The notes beneath the pieces were generated by a model. It saw only the letters and a program-made list of their open reading frames with translations, was not told the DNA's origin and made no database searches. 32,406 nucleotides of DNA, from contig NZ_UPHT01000176.1 of the NCBI RefSeq assembly GCF_900566085.1, positions 1 to 32,406 on the forward strand, read 5' to 3'. Each line of letters starts with the position of its first letter. The stretch's first letter is position 1. This document shows, piece after piece, positions 1 to 6,994 of the stretch. Source of the stretch: Mycobacterium attenuatum. GTDB lineage: Bacteria > Actinomycetota > Actinomycetes > Mycobacteriales > Mycobacteriaceae. Made by a program: the position numbers and the translations under genes.

Positions 1-877
1 CGCCCGATCCCCCGCCCCCGCCGGCGGCGCCGTTGGAGACCAAGCCACCGCCGGCGCCGTCGCCACCGTTGCCGCCGCTACCACCACTGCCACCCTGGCC
101 AGAACCGCCGGTCTCGTTTCCGCCGGCTCCGCCGTCTCCCCCGTAGCCACCGACACCGCCGATGCCGCTAAGCAACCCGCCGTGGCCCCCGGCGCCGCCG
201 TTCCCCCCGGTGCCACCCGTGCCTGCCGGTTGGGACCCGCTGGAATGGGCGCCTGCAACGCCGTTACCGCCGGCGGCGCCAGCTCCGCCATTGCCGAACA
301 GCAATCCGCCGCTGCCGCCGTTACCGCCGTTACCCCCGCTGCCGCCGGCACCCGTGCCGGAACCTCCCGAACCGCCTGCCCCGCCGTTGCCGATCAACCC
401 GGCAGACCCGCCGTTACCACCGGCCCGGCCCGAGCCAGCCGGCCACGAGTAGCCGTTGCCTCCGTTGCCGTACAACAGTCCGCCCGGCCCGCCGTTCGGG
501 TTGGTCGCCGTCCCGTCGGCGCCGTTGCCGATCAGGGGCCGTCCCAGCAGGGCGAGAGTTGGTGGGTTCACTGCATTGAGCAGTACCTGCTCGACGTTTA
601 CCGCCTCGGCACCCACATACAGCTCGGCGCCCGCCGTCAATGCCTGTACCAACCGATCATGAAACGCCGTGGCTTGACCCCCGAGGATCTGATATTCGCG
701 AGCGTATGCGGCGAACACATTGGCGATCGCGGTCGATATTTCGTCGGCCGCCGCCGGCAGCACTCCCACCGTCCGCGTCGCCGCCGTGACGTTGGCCACG
801 CTGACCGCTGAACCGATAGCCTGCAGGTCTCGGGCCGTTGCGACCAGTGTGTCCGCGGTCACCACCACAAACGACAT
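1..877 (-). CDS. PE_PGRS family protein, N-terminal part (runs off left edge)
   Basis: The reverse strand is open for 292 codons from the ATG at 877 to the window edge. Residues 1 to about 100 form a PE domain: it begins MSFVVV, is helical and Ala-rich, and ends with Y87-x3-E91 (YVGAE), the YxxxD/E signal used for ESX/type VII export. A linker with the typical GRPLIGNGADG (about 112-122) leads into Gly-Gly-Asn/Ala repeats that continue to the edge. A GGAGGT Shine-Dalgarno lies 7 bases before the ATG. Positions 8-9, where the family usually has Pro-Glu, read Ala-Asp. The gene lies 123 bases downstream of serS on the same strand. PE_PGRS proteins are cell-surface or secreted proteins of slow-growing mycobacteria; the specific role here is unknown. 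In M. tuberculosis, as I recall, no PE_PGRS gene sits next to serS, so this is a lineage-specific neighbour. Confidence 0.93.
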   Translation of the reverse strand, partial: MSFVVVTADTLVATARDLQAIGSAVSVANVTAATRTVGVLPAAADEISTAIANVFAAYAREYQILGGQATAFHDRLVQALTAGAELYVGAEAVNVEQVLLNAVNPPTLALLGRPLIGNGADGTATNPNGGPGGLLYGNGGNGYSWPAGSGRAGGNGGSAGLIGNGGAGGSGGSGTGAGGSGGNGGNGGSGGLLFGNGGAGAAGGNGVAGAHSSGSQPAGTGGTGGNGGAGGHGGLLSGIGGVGGYGGDGGAGGNETGGSGQGGSGGSGGNGGDGAGGGLVSNGAAGGGGGSG

Positions 878-1000
878 CCGCCCGACCTCCGTTTGCCCGC
901 GCGGCCGACAATCGGCTGCCAGCCGACCCGACTAACCCACGGTCACCGTAATGCCGCTCCTGGCGCGAGTGCGGGTATTGAGGAAAACCATCGCCCCGGG

Positions 1001-2260
1001 CTAAACCACCGGCTGCAACACCTCGGTACCCACGAACGGGACCAGCGCAGTGGGCACCCGCACGCTGCCGTCGGGCTGCTGGTGGTTCTCCAGGATCGCG
1101 ACCAGCCAGCGGGTGGTGCCCAGAGTCCCGTTGAGCGTTGCCGCAATCTGCGGCTTGCTGTTGGCGTCGCGGTAGCGCATCGCCAGCCGGCGTGCCTGAA
1201 AGGTGGTGCAGTTCGACGTCGAGGTCAGCTCGCGGTAGGCGCCCTGGGTGGGCACCCAGGCCTCGCAGTCGAACTTGCGCGCGGCCGACGAGCCGAGATC
1301 GCCTGCGGCGACGTCGATGACCCGGTACGGCACCTCGATCAGCCCGAGCATCTCGCGTTGCCAGCCCAGCAACCGCTGATGTTCGGCCTCGGCGTCGCCA
1401 GGCAGGCAGTAGATAAAGCCCTCTACCTTGTCGAATTGATGCACCCGGATGATGCCGCGGGTGTCCTTGCCATGGCTTCCGGCCTCGCGCCGAAAGCAGG
1501 ACGACCAGCCCGCGTAACGCAGCGGCCCACCGGACAAATCCAGGATCTCGTTGGCGTGGTAACCCGCCAGCGGCACCTCCGAGGTGCCAACCAGGTAGAG
1601 GTCGTCGGCCTCGAGTCGGTACACCTCGTCGGCGTGGGCGCCCAGGAAGCCGGTACCCGCCATGACCTCCGGGCGCACCAGCACCGGCGGGATCATCGGG
1701 ATGAAGCCGTTGGCGACGGCCAGCCGAACCGCCAGCTGCAGCAGCCCCAGCTGCAGCAGCGCGCCCCGGCCGGTCAGGAAGTAGAACCGGGAGCCGGACA
1801 CCTTGGCACCGCGTTGCATGTCGATAAGACCCAGCGACTCACCCAATTCCACGTGATCTTTCGGGTCGGCCAGCCGCGCCGGCTCGCCGACGACGTCAAG
1901 GATCGCGTAGTCGTCCTCCCCGCCGGAGGGGACGCCGTCGAGGATGACATTCGGGATCGCCAGATGCGCTCCGGTGAACGCCGCCTCGGCCGCGGCCTGG
2001 TCCGCCTCGGCGGCCTTGACCTGCTCGGCGAGTTCCTTGGCGCGCTGCAGCAGCGCCGGACGCTCCGCCGGGGATGCGGCGCCGACGGTCTTGCTGGCCG
2101 CCTTCTGTTCGGCGCGCAGCGCATCGGCCGCCGAGATCGCGGCACGGCGCGCGGCGTCGGCCGTCAACAGGGCGTCTACCAGCAACGGGTCTTCGCCGCG
2201 ACTGAGTTGGGAGCGGCGCACGGCGTCAGGATCTTCGCGGAGCAACTTCAGGTCGATCAC
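1001..2260 (-). CDS. serS: Seryl-tRNA synthetase
   Basis: Class II aminoacyl-tRNA synthetase that activates serine and charges tRNA-Ser (and tRNA-Sec where present) in the cytosol. The GTG start at 2260 gives 419 residues beginning VIDLKLL, the same length and start as the M. tuberculosis enzyme; the open frame extends 72 codons further upstream but that part is not family-like. Residues about 1-110 are the antiparallel coiled-coil tRNA-binding arm, rich in Ala, Glu and Lys. The catalytic core follows, with motif 2 (FRREAGSHGKDTRG) and motif 3 (LNGTLGTTRWLVAILENHQ) near the C-terminus, and the serine-pocket stretch TSTSNCTTFQARR. It is divergent from the septum-formation gene. The start has no Shine-Dalgarno but has TAGTCT 7 bases upstream, so a leaderless mRNA is likely. 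Confidence 0.97.
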   Translation of the reverse strand: MIDLKLLREDPDAVRRSQLSRGEDPLLVDALLTADAARRAAISAADALRAEQKAASKTVGAASPAERPALLQRAKELAEQVKAAEADQAAAEAAFTGAHLAIPNVILDGVPSGGEDDYAILDVVGEPARLADPKDHVELGESLGLIDMQRGAKVSGSRFYFLTGRGALLQLGLLQLAVRLAVANGFIPMIPPVLVRPEVMAGTGFLGAHADEVYRLEADDLYLVGTSEVPLAGYHANEILDLSGGPLRYAGWSSCFRREAGSHGKDTRGIIRVHQFDKVEGFIYCLPGDAEAEHQRLLGWQREMLGLIEVPYRVIDVAAGDLGSSAARKFDCEAWVPTQGAYRELTSTSNCTTFQARRLAMRYRDANSKPQIAATLNGTLGTTRWLVAILENHQQPDGSVRVPTALVPFVGTEVLQPVV

Positions 2261-2267
2261 GGCCGCA

Positions 2268-2273
2268 AGACTA
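2268..2273 (-). promoter_or_regulatory. Predicted -10 element of a leaderless serS transcript
   Basis: On the reverse strand TAGTCT matches the mycobacterial TANNNT -10 pattern and ends 7 bases before the serS GTG. This spacing places transcription initiation on the G of the start codon, as in mycobacterial leaderless genes. No convincing -35 hexamer is seen. The call is inference from pattern and spacing. Confidence 0.45.
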
Positions 2274-2369
2274 CTTTTGACCGCCAAACTGGGTACTGTC
2301 AGAGGCCCGGCACCGGCCCGGGTATCACATCTGCAACATTGGTAACGCCACTGGGCGGCCCCTGTCACA

Positions 2370-3740
2370 ATGGAACCGATGTTGGACGCGCCCGAGACGG
2401 AATTGCCGGCCGAAAGCTCACCCGAGGGTGACGCCGACGGCACCTCCACCGCGGCAGCGGCAAAGCCGCCGCGCACCCGTTTTCACTGGCCGCGTGCGCT
2501 GCAGGCGTCGACGACCAGGCGGGCGCTGCTGCTCACCGCGTTGGGTGCACTGTTGATCGCCGGGCTGGTCACCGCCATACCCGCGGTCACCACGGGGCCC
2601 GGGCGCCTGGCCGGCTATATCGACAACAATCCCGTGCCCAGCACCGGCGCCAAGAGCAACGCCGCCTTCAATCGCGCCGCCAGCGGCGACTGCCTGACCT
2701 GGCCCGACGGCATGCCGGAGGCCGCAACCATCGTCAGCTGTTCCGGTGACCACCGGTTCGAAGTGGCCGAGTCCATCGACATGCGCACCTTCCCCGGTTC
2801 GGAGTACGGGCCCAACGCCGCTCCGCCGTCGCCGGCGCGTATCCAGCAAATCAGCCAGGAACAGTGCGAGGCCGCCGTCCACCGCTATCTGGGCGCCAGG
2901 TTCGATCCGAACAGCAAATTCACCATCAGCATGCTGTGGTCCGGCGACCGGGCGTGGCGACAAGCCGGTGAACGCCGCATGTTGTGTGGTCTGCAGCTGC
3001 CCGGCCCCAACAATCAGCAGACCCTGTTCAAGGGCAAGGTGGCCGACCTCGACCAGTCCAAGGTCTGGCCGGCCGGCACGTGTTTGGGCATCGACTCGAG
3101 TACCAACCAACCGGTTGACGTTCCGGTCGATTGCACGGCCCCACACGCGATGGAGGTCACCGGCACCGTCAACCTCGCCGAGAAGTTCCCGAACGCGCTG
3201 CCCGCCGAACCCGAGCAGGACACCTACATCAAGGACAACTGCACCCGGATGACGGACGCCTACCTGGCGCCGATCAAGTTGCGCACCACCACGTTGACCC
3301 TGATCTACCCGACGTTGTCGTTGCCCAGTTGGTCGGCGGGAAGCCGTGAGGTCGCCTGCAGCATCGGCGCGACACTGGGCAACGGGGGCTGGGCCACGCT
3401 GGTGAACAGCGCCAAGGGTCCGCTGCTGATCAACGGCCAGCCGCCGATTCCGCCCCCCGACATCCCCGAGGAGCGGCTCACGCTGCCGCCCATCCCGCTG
3501 CAGGTGCCGACCACGCAACCCGCGGCCCCGGCCCAGGAGATCCCGACCACCCCGCCCGGCAACCAGCATCTGCCCAATCAACAGCCGGTGGTGACGCCGT
3601 CTCGCGCGCCTGCCGCCCCGGCCACCACCCAGGCACCCGCCGCGACTGCGACACAGGCCCCGCCACCTGATGGCGGTGCGCCACCGGCGGCCCCGCCTCC
3701 CGAAGCTCCGCCACCGGCCGAGCCCGCGCCGGAGGGTTAG
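2370..3740 (+). CDS. Membrane protein with septum-formation-type extracellular domain (Rv3835 homologue)
   Basis: 456 residues, homologous in my recall to M. tuberculosis Rv3835. A cytosolic acidic/Pro-rich N-terminus (about 1-47) is followed by one transmembrane helix (about 49-71, LLLTALGALLIAGLVTAIPAV). The exported part carries two Cys-containing segments beginning GDCLTWPDG and GTCLGIDSS, each followed by a His-Ala/His-Arg and Cys pattern, resembling a duplicated septum-formation (DUF4190-linked, pfam Septum_form) domain. The last 110 residues are a Pro/Ala-rich low-complexity tail. A second in-frame ATG at 2379 (MLDAPE) matches the start I recall for the homologue and is equally possible. 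It lies 3 bases before the zincin gene, so the two are probably co-transcribed. Function is not established; a role in the cell envelope is inferred from topology only. Confidence 0.85.
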   Translation: MEPMLDAPETELPAESSPEGDADGTSTAAAAKPPRTRFHWPRALQASTTRRALLLTALGALLIAGLVTAIPAVTTGPGRLAGYIDNNPVPSTGAKSNAAFNRAASGDCLTWPDGMPEAATIVSCSGDHRFEVAESIDMRTFPGSEYGPNAAPPSPARIQQISQEQCEAAVHRYLGARFDPNSKFTISMLWSGDRAWRQAGERRMLCGLQLPGPNNQQTLFKGKVADLDQSKVWPAGTCLGIDSSTNQPVDVPVDCTAPHAMEVTGTVNLAEKFPNALPAEPEQDTYIKDNCTRMTDAYLAPIKLRTTTLTLIYPTLSLPSWSAGSREVACSIGATLGNGGWATLVNSAKGPLLINGQPPIPPPDIPEERLTLPPIPLQVPTTQPAAPAQEIPTTPPGNQHLPNQQPVVTPSRAPAAPATTQAPAATATQAPPPDGGAPPAAPPPEAPPPAEPAPEG

Positions 3741-3743
3741 CCC

Positions 3744-4094
3744 GTGGCGGTGCGGATGGCCCCGCAGCGGTTCGACGAACTGGTTTCCGACGCACTCGAC
3801 CTCATCCCGCCAGAACTGGCGGCCGCGATGGACAACGTTGTCGTCTTGGTGGCCGACCGCCACCCCGGCGACCGCGACCTGCTGGGCTCGTACGAGGGGA
3901 TCGCCCTGACGGACCGCAACTCCGATTACGCCGGAGCACTGCCCGACGCCATCACCGTCTACCGCGAGGCACTGCTAGATGTCTGCGAGTCCGCCGACGA
4001 AGTGGTGGAGCAGGTGGCGATCACGGTGATCCATGAGATCGCCCACCACTTCGGCATCGACGATGCCCGGCTGGACGAGCTGGGGTGGGGCTGA
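3744..4094 (+). CDS. Small zincin-like metallopeptidase family protein (Rv3836 homologue)
   Basis: 116 residues from a GTG start three bases after the stop of the preceding gene. The C-terminal HEIAHHFGID motif (H97, E98, H101, with G104 and D106) is the HExxHxxGxxD zinc site of the zincin_1 / DUF1025 family of short bacterial metallopeptidase-like proteins. No signal peptide or membrane helix is present, so it should be cytosolic. Substrate and physiological role are unknown for the family. Close spacing with the upstream membrane protein suggests one transcript. M. tuberculosis Rv3836 is a clear homologue from memory. Confidence 0.88.
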   Translation: MAVRMAPQRFDELVSDALDLIPPELAAAMDNVVVLVADRHPGDRDLLGSYEGIALTDRNSDYAGALPDAITVYREALLDVCESADEVVEQVAITVIHEIAHHFGIDDARLDELGWG

Positions 4095-4147
4095 CCGAAC
4101 CCGGCCCGAGACGGGCGCGGCATCCCGGATTTGTCCGGGGCCGATGC

Positions 4148-4153
4148 TATGAA
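4148..4153 (+). promoter_or_regulatory. Predicted extended -10 element before the Cys-rich mini-protein
   Basis: TGCTATGAA (-10 TATGAA with an upstream TG) ends 6 bases before the ATG at 4160, which has no Shine-Dalgarno sequence. The arrangement fits a leaderless transcript. Inference only. Confidence 0.35.
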
Positions 4154-4159
4154 CACATC

Positions 4160-4375
4160 ATGAGCACAGTCTGTCGCGACTGCCGGACAGGCGTCTATCA
4201 CTGCCACGGCACCATCATTCGCCATGCTCTGGGCCGGGCCGAATGCACCGAAACCGATTGCGACGGGCCGGAGATATCAGTGCACACGTTCGTCATCGAC
4301 TGCGATGCTGTTGGCTGCCTTTGTACCGACCTGGGCGACGGGGCGGTCCGCTCACCCCATCGGGTCAGTGCTTGA
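4160..4375 (+). CDS. Cys-rich 71-residue protein, possible zinc-binding
   Basis: Starting at the ATG at 4160 gives 71 residues beginning MSTVCRDC. Cysteines lie at 5, 8, 15, 29, 34, 48, 53 and 55, with histidines at 14, 16, 22 and 42; the CxxC, CHG and CxxxxC spacings look like one or two structural zinc or other metal sites. An upstream in-frame start at 4085 would add 25 Arg/Pro/Gly-rich residues that overlap the zincin gene and look non-coding. I recall similar short CRDC...CHGT proteins in other actinobacteria but no named family. No membrane segment or signal peptide is visible. Its 3' end overlaps the convergent phosphatase gene by 24 bases. Function unknown. Confidence 0.72.
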   Translation: MSTVCRDCRTGVYHCHGTIIRHALGRAECTETDCDGPEISVHTFVIDCDAVGCLCTDLGDGAVRSPHRVSA

Positions 4376-5050
4376 CGTCACGGCGTCCACCACCGGAGTG
4401 GGTGGGCCTTGCACGGGGTCGGGGTAGAACGGCGGTCGCAGCGCTGCCCACTGGACACAACTCCACCGCCCGTCGGTGATGGGAGCCAACACCACGCATT
4501 CGGCATTGCCCAGATGGTTGTCCAGCACGAAGGCGCCGTCCACTCCGGCCAGCACCGCGGAGGTCAGCCGGATCGCCGCTCCATGACCGACCACCACGAT
4601 GTCACCGTCCCAGGCGGCGTCGTCAAGGTAGCGCATCCGCAGTTCGGTGAGCACCGGTACGTAACGGTCCAGGACGTCTTCGCCGGACTCACCGCCGGGC
4701 AGCGGCACGTGCAATTCACCGCGATGCCAGCGCTCGTAGATCGCGTTGAATTCGGCGACGGCCTCGTCGTCGTTCCGATTTTCCAGCTGCCCCACCTGCA
4801 CCTCGTGGATGCCGTCGAGCTCGAGGGGCGCCAACCCGAGTTCGGCCGCGATCACCGCCGCCGTTTCCGACGCCCGCACCGCCACCGAGTGCCCAAGCAG
4901 GGCCGGGCGAGCGTGGCCGCCACGCGCGAATCCACGGGCCTGTTCGCGTCCCAGCGGCGTCAGCGCCGTGCCCGGTGGTCGGGTGTCCAACCGGCGTTCG
5001 ACGTTGCCATGGGACTGGCCGTGCCGCAGCAGCACCAAACGACCGCTCAT
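4352..5050 (-). CDS. Histidine phosphatase (phosphoglycerate mutase-like) family protein (Rv3837c homologue)
   Basis: 232 residues, equal to the recalled length of Rv3837c. The N-terminal LLRHGQSHGN holds the catalytic RHG triad (R9, H10, G11; H10 is the phospho-acceptor) and VVGHGAAIRL holds the second active-site His (H156); E83 in IHEVQVGQLE is the likely acid. It belongs to the broad branch of the superfamily, so a phosphatase acting on a small metabolite is more likely than true 2,3-bisphosphoglycerate-dependent mutase activity; substrate unknown. Its ATG overlaps the last 4 bases of pheA (ATGA), implying translational coupling and possibly a link with aromatic amino acid metabolism. Confidence 0.92.
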   Translation of the reverse strand: MSGRLVLLRHGQSHGNVERRLDTRPPGTALTPLGREQARGFARGGHARPALLGHSVAVRASETAAVIAAELGLAPLELDGIHEVQVGQLENRNDDEAVAEFNAIYERWHRGELHVPLPGGESGEDVLDRYVPVLTELRMRYLDDAAWDGDIVVVGHGAAIRLTSAVLAGVDGAFVLDNHLGNAECVVLAPITDGRWSCVQWAALRPPFYPDPVQGPPTPVVDAVTSSTDPMG

Positions 5051-6003
5051 CGCCCAAACTCCCGGGACGGCCCGGGCTGGCCCGCCTTCAGCCGCTCCAG
5101 CCAGATCGATGCATCGTCGGGCGGTGGCGGTTGCATGCCAACCGCTTGTCCCGTCGGCCAGGAACCCAGAAATCGCACATCAGCACAACGACGATGCAAC
5201 GCCTTGAGTGCCTCGGCCACAGCGTCGTCGTCGATGTGACCAATGCAGTCCACGAAGAACACGTAGGTGCCCAATTCGGTACGAGTCGGCCGGGATTCGA
5301 TTCGGGTGAGGTCAATGCCGCGCATGCCGAACTCGGTCAGCGCCGCCACCAGCGCACCGGGTACGTTGTCGAGCCGCAAGACCGCCGAGGTGCGATCGGC
5401 CCCGGTGCGCGCCGGAGGCCGGCCGGGCCGGCCGATCAGCACGAAGCGGGTTCGCGCGCTGGACTCGTCGACGACACCGTCGGCCAGCGAAGCCAAGGCC
5501 CAGTGCGCGGCCGCCAGCGGTGACGTCACCGCGGCGTCGACTCGTCCCTCGGCGACCTGGCGGGCCGCGTCGGCATTCGAATACGCGGGGCGCATCTCGA
5601 CGCCGGGCAGCTTCGCGGTCAGCCACTGCCGCACCTGCGCCGCGGCAACCGGGAAAGCGGCCAGGGTACGGACGTCGGCGGTGCCGCGACCGGGCTGCAC
5701 CACGATGCTGAACGCCACGTCGAGCGTCGTCTCGGCGAACACCTGCAACGGCGAACCGATGGCCAGGCTGTCCAGCGTGGGCGCCAACGACCCGTCGATC
5801 GAATTCTCCATGGGCACGCAGGCGAAATCCGCCGCGCCGTTACGGACAGCATCCAGGGCGGCGGGCGTGCTTTCGACGGGCCGGCGCTGGGGCGATTCCG
5901 TTAGCTCCGCTTCCGCGCCGGGCACCAGCCCCGCGGCCGTCACCTGCAGCAGCGCCGCCTCGGTGAATGTCCCCTCCGGACCGAGGTAAGCGATGCAGAC
6001 CAC
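5047..6003 (-). CDS. pheA: Prephenate dehydratase
   Basis: Converts prephenate to phenylpyruvate, the committed step to phenylalanine, in the cytosol. 318 residues from a GTG start (VCIAYLGPEGTFTEAAL follows). The catalytic domain (about 1-190) contains the GPEGTF start, the PMENSIDGS stretch and the ARTRF motif whose Thr is catalytic. The C-terminal ACT domain (about 205-285) contains VPGALVAALTEF and the ESRPTR motif that forms the Phe-binding allosteric site, so feedback inhibition by phenylalanine is expected. There is no chorismate mutase fusion, as usual in mycobacteria. It is the first gene of a pair with the histidine phosphatase and is divergent from the IdeR-controlled gene. Confidence 0.96.
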   Translation of the reverse strand: MVCIAYLGPEGTFTEAALLQVTAAGLVPGAEAELTESPQRRPVESTPAALDAVRNGAADFACVPMENSIDGSLAPTLDSLAIGSPLQVFAETTLDVAFSIVVQPGRGTADVRTLAAFPVAAAQVRQWLTAKLPGVEMRPAYSNADAARQVAEGRVDAAVTSPLAAAHWALASLADGVVDESSARTRFVLIGRPGRPPARTGADRTSAVLRLDNVPGALVAALTEFGMRGIDLTRIESRPTRTELGTYVFFVDCIGHIDDDAVAEALKALHRRCADVRFLGSWPTGQAVGMQPPPPDDASIWLERLKAGQPGPSREFGR

Positions 6004-6055
6004 CCTGACAACACTAATGGCGAGACGCGTCCTTGCGGCGAAGGAGCCCCGTAGC

Positions 6056-6074
6056 TTAAGTTAGGCTTACCTAA
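6056..6074 (+). promoter_or_regulatory. IdeR iron box upstream of the DUF2470 gene
   Basis: TTAAGTTAGGCTTACCTAA matches 17 of the 19 positions of the mycobacterial IdeR consensus TTAGGTTAGGCTAACCTAA. It lies 25 bases before the ATG at 6100, in promoter position. IdeR-Fe(II) bound here would repress transcription when iron is plentiful. I recall the M. tuberculosis homologue Rv3839 being reported as IdeR-dependent. Confidence 0.9.
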
Positions 6075-6099
6075 CTCACGGACCCAGGAGTCTGCCGCG

Positions 6100-6942
6100 A
6101 TGTTGACGATCACCAGCCCGAGGCCCACAACGGCCGAACGGATTCGCACCGTGTGCGCCCGCGCCGGCACGGGCCTGCTGGCGGTGGAGCCCGAACGACA
6201 CCCCGAACGACACCCCGAACAAGCCCCCGAAAGGCCCATTGCCACGCCGCTGCATCACTTGATGCACGACGGTTCCTTCGTCCTGGCCGTTCCCGGCGAA
6301 CGGGCCGCCGCGGCCCGCTACGGGTCCGGCGGCGGTTCGCAGGCCCTGCTCGAACTCACCGACTACGCCCCGCTGCCGCTGCGGGAACCGGTCCGGTCAC
6401 TGGTGTGGATCCGCGGCCGCCTGCGCCAGGTCCCGTGGGGATCGGTGACCTCGGTGCTCGACGAAATCGCCACCGAGAACCCGGATCCGACCCTGCTACA
6501 GGTCCATACGCCGCGATCCGGCTCCGCGCTGAAGCAAGAGAACCGGTACGCATTGCTGCGGCTGGAGACCGAATCGGTGGTCGTGACTGACCCCACGGGG
6601 GCCGCGCCCGTCGGTGTCGCGGAGCTGCTGGCGGCCCGGCCGGATCCGTTCTGCGAGATCGAATCGACGTTGCTGTGGCACCTAACCACCGCCCACGGCG
6701 ACGTGGTCGCCCGGCTGGTGTCCCGGTTGCCGTCCCAGTTGCGTCGCGGCCCGATACGTCCCCTCGGGCTTGACCGGTACGGCGTGCAGTTTCGGGTCGA
6801 GGGCGACGACGGTGACCGTGACATCCGGCTGCCTTTCCACCGGCCGGTCGACGACATGAACGGGCTGGGGCAGGCCATCCGGGTGTTGATGGGATGCCCC
6901 TTCGTCAACGGCTTGCACGCCCGGCGGCGCCGCGCTTCGTAA
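6100..6942 (+). CDS. DUF2470 domain protein, IdeR-controlled (Rv3839 homologue)
   Basis: 280 residues. The C-terminal third (about 195-275) resembles the DUF2470 domain also found in HugZ-type haem-degradation proteins; the middle part has the ERAAAARYGSGG...LLELTDYAPL pattern typical of the mycobacterial family. No signal peptide, membrane helix or cofactor motif is seen. A near-perfect IdeR box directly upstream predicts induction under iron starvation, which fits a role in iron or haem use, but biochemical function is not known. Residues 31-46 are a four-fold repeat Pro-Glu-Arg-His (PERH, PERH, PEQA, PERP) from a 12-base tandem duplication that I do not recall in the M. tuberculosis homologue. 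The start has no Shine-Dalgarno. Confidence 0.87.
   Translation: MLTITSPRPTTAERIRTVCARAGTGLLAVEPERHPERHPEQAPERPIATPLHHLMHDGSFVLAVPGERAAAARYGSGGGSQALLELTDYAPLPLREPVRSLVWIRGRLRQVPWGSVTSVLDEIATENPDPTLLQVHTPRSGSALKQENRYALLRLETESVVVTDPTGAAPVGVAELLAARPDPFCEIESTLLWHLTTAHGDVVARLVSRLPSQLRRGPIRPLGLDRYGVQFRVEGDDGDRDIRLPFHRPVDDMNGLGQAIRVLMGCPFVNGLHARRRRAS
6190..6237 (+). repeat. 12-bp tandem repeat, 4 units, inside the DUF2470 gene
   Basis: CCCGAACGACAC occurs twice exactly (6190-6201, 6202-6213) and is followed by two degenerate units (6214-6225, 6226-6237). The unit is in frame and encodes Pro-Glu-Arg-His and variants. Copy number could vary without breaking the frame. Confidence 0.85.
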
Positions 6943-6982
6943 CCCGCGGTCGCGACCGCCTGCGTTGCCGGGTCGGGCCACG

Positions 6983-6988
6983 TACGTT
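6983..6988 (+). promoter_or_regulatory. Predicted -10 element of the leaderless LCP gene
   Basis: TACGTT fits TANNNT and ends 6 bases before the GTG at 6995; no Shine-Dalgarno precedes that GTG. Supports a leaderless start there rather than the upstream TTG at 6965. Inference from spacing. Confidence 0.45.
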
Positions 6989-6994
6989 GTCCAG

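Noticed and set aside
182..811. 209-residue open frame on + over the PE_PGRS gene
   Set aside because: Mirror of the Gly-rich repeat on the other strand; no domain, and the - strand has a PE domain with Shine-Dalgarno.
893..2431. 512-residue open frame on + across serS
   Set aside because: Antisense shadow of serS in GC-rich DNA; composition is His/Arg/Gln-rich and shows no domain, whereas the reverse strand encodes a textbook SerRS.
2418..3863. 481-residue open frame on - across the septum-formation-like gene
   Set aside because: Arg/Gly/His-rich shadow; the + strand protein has a membrane helix, conserved Cys and homology.
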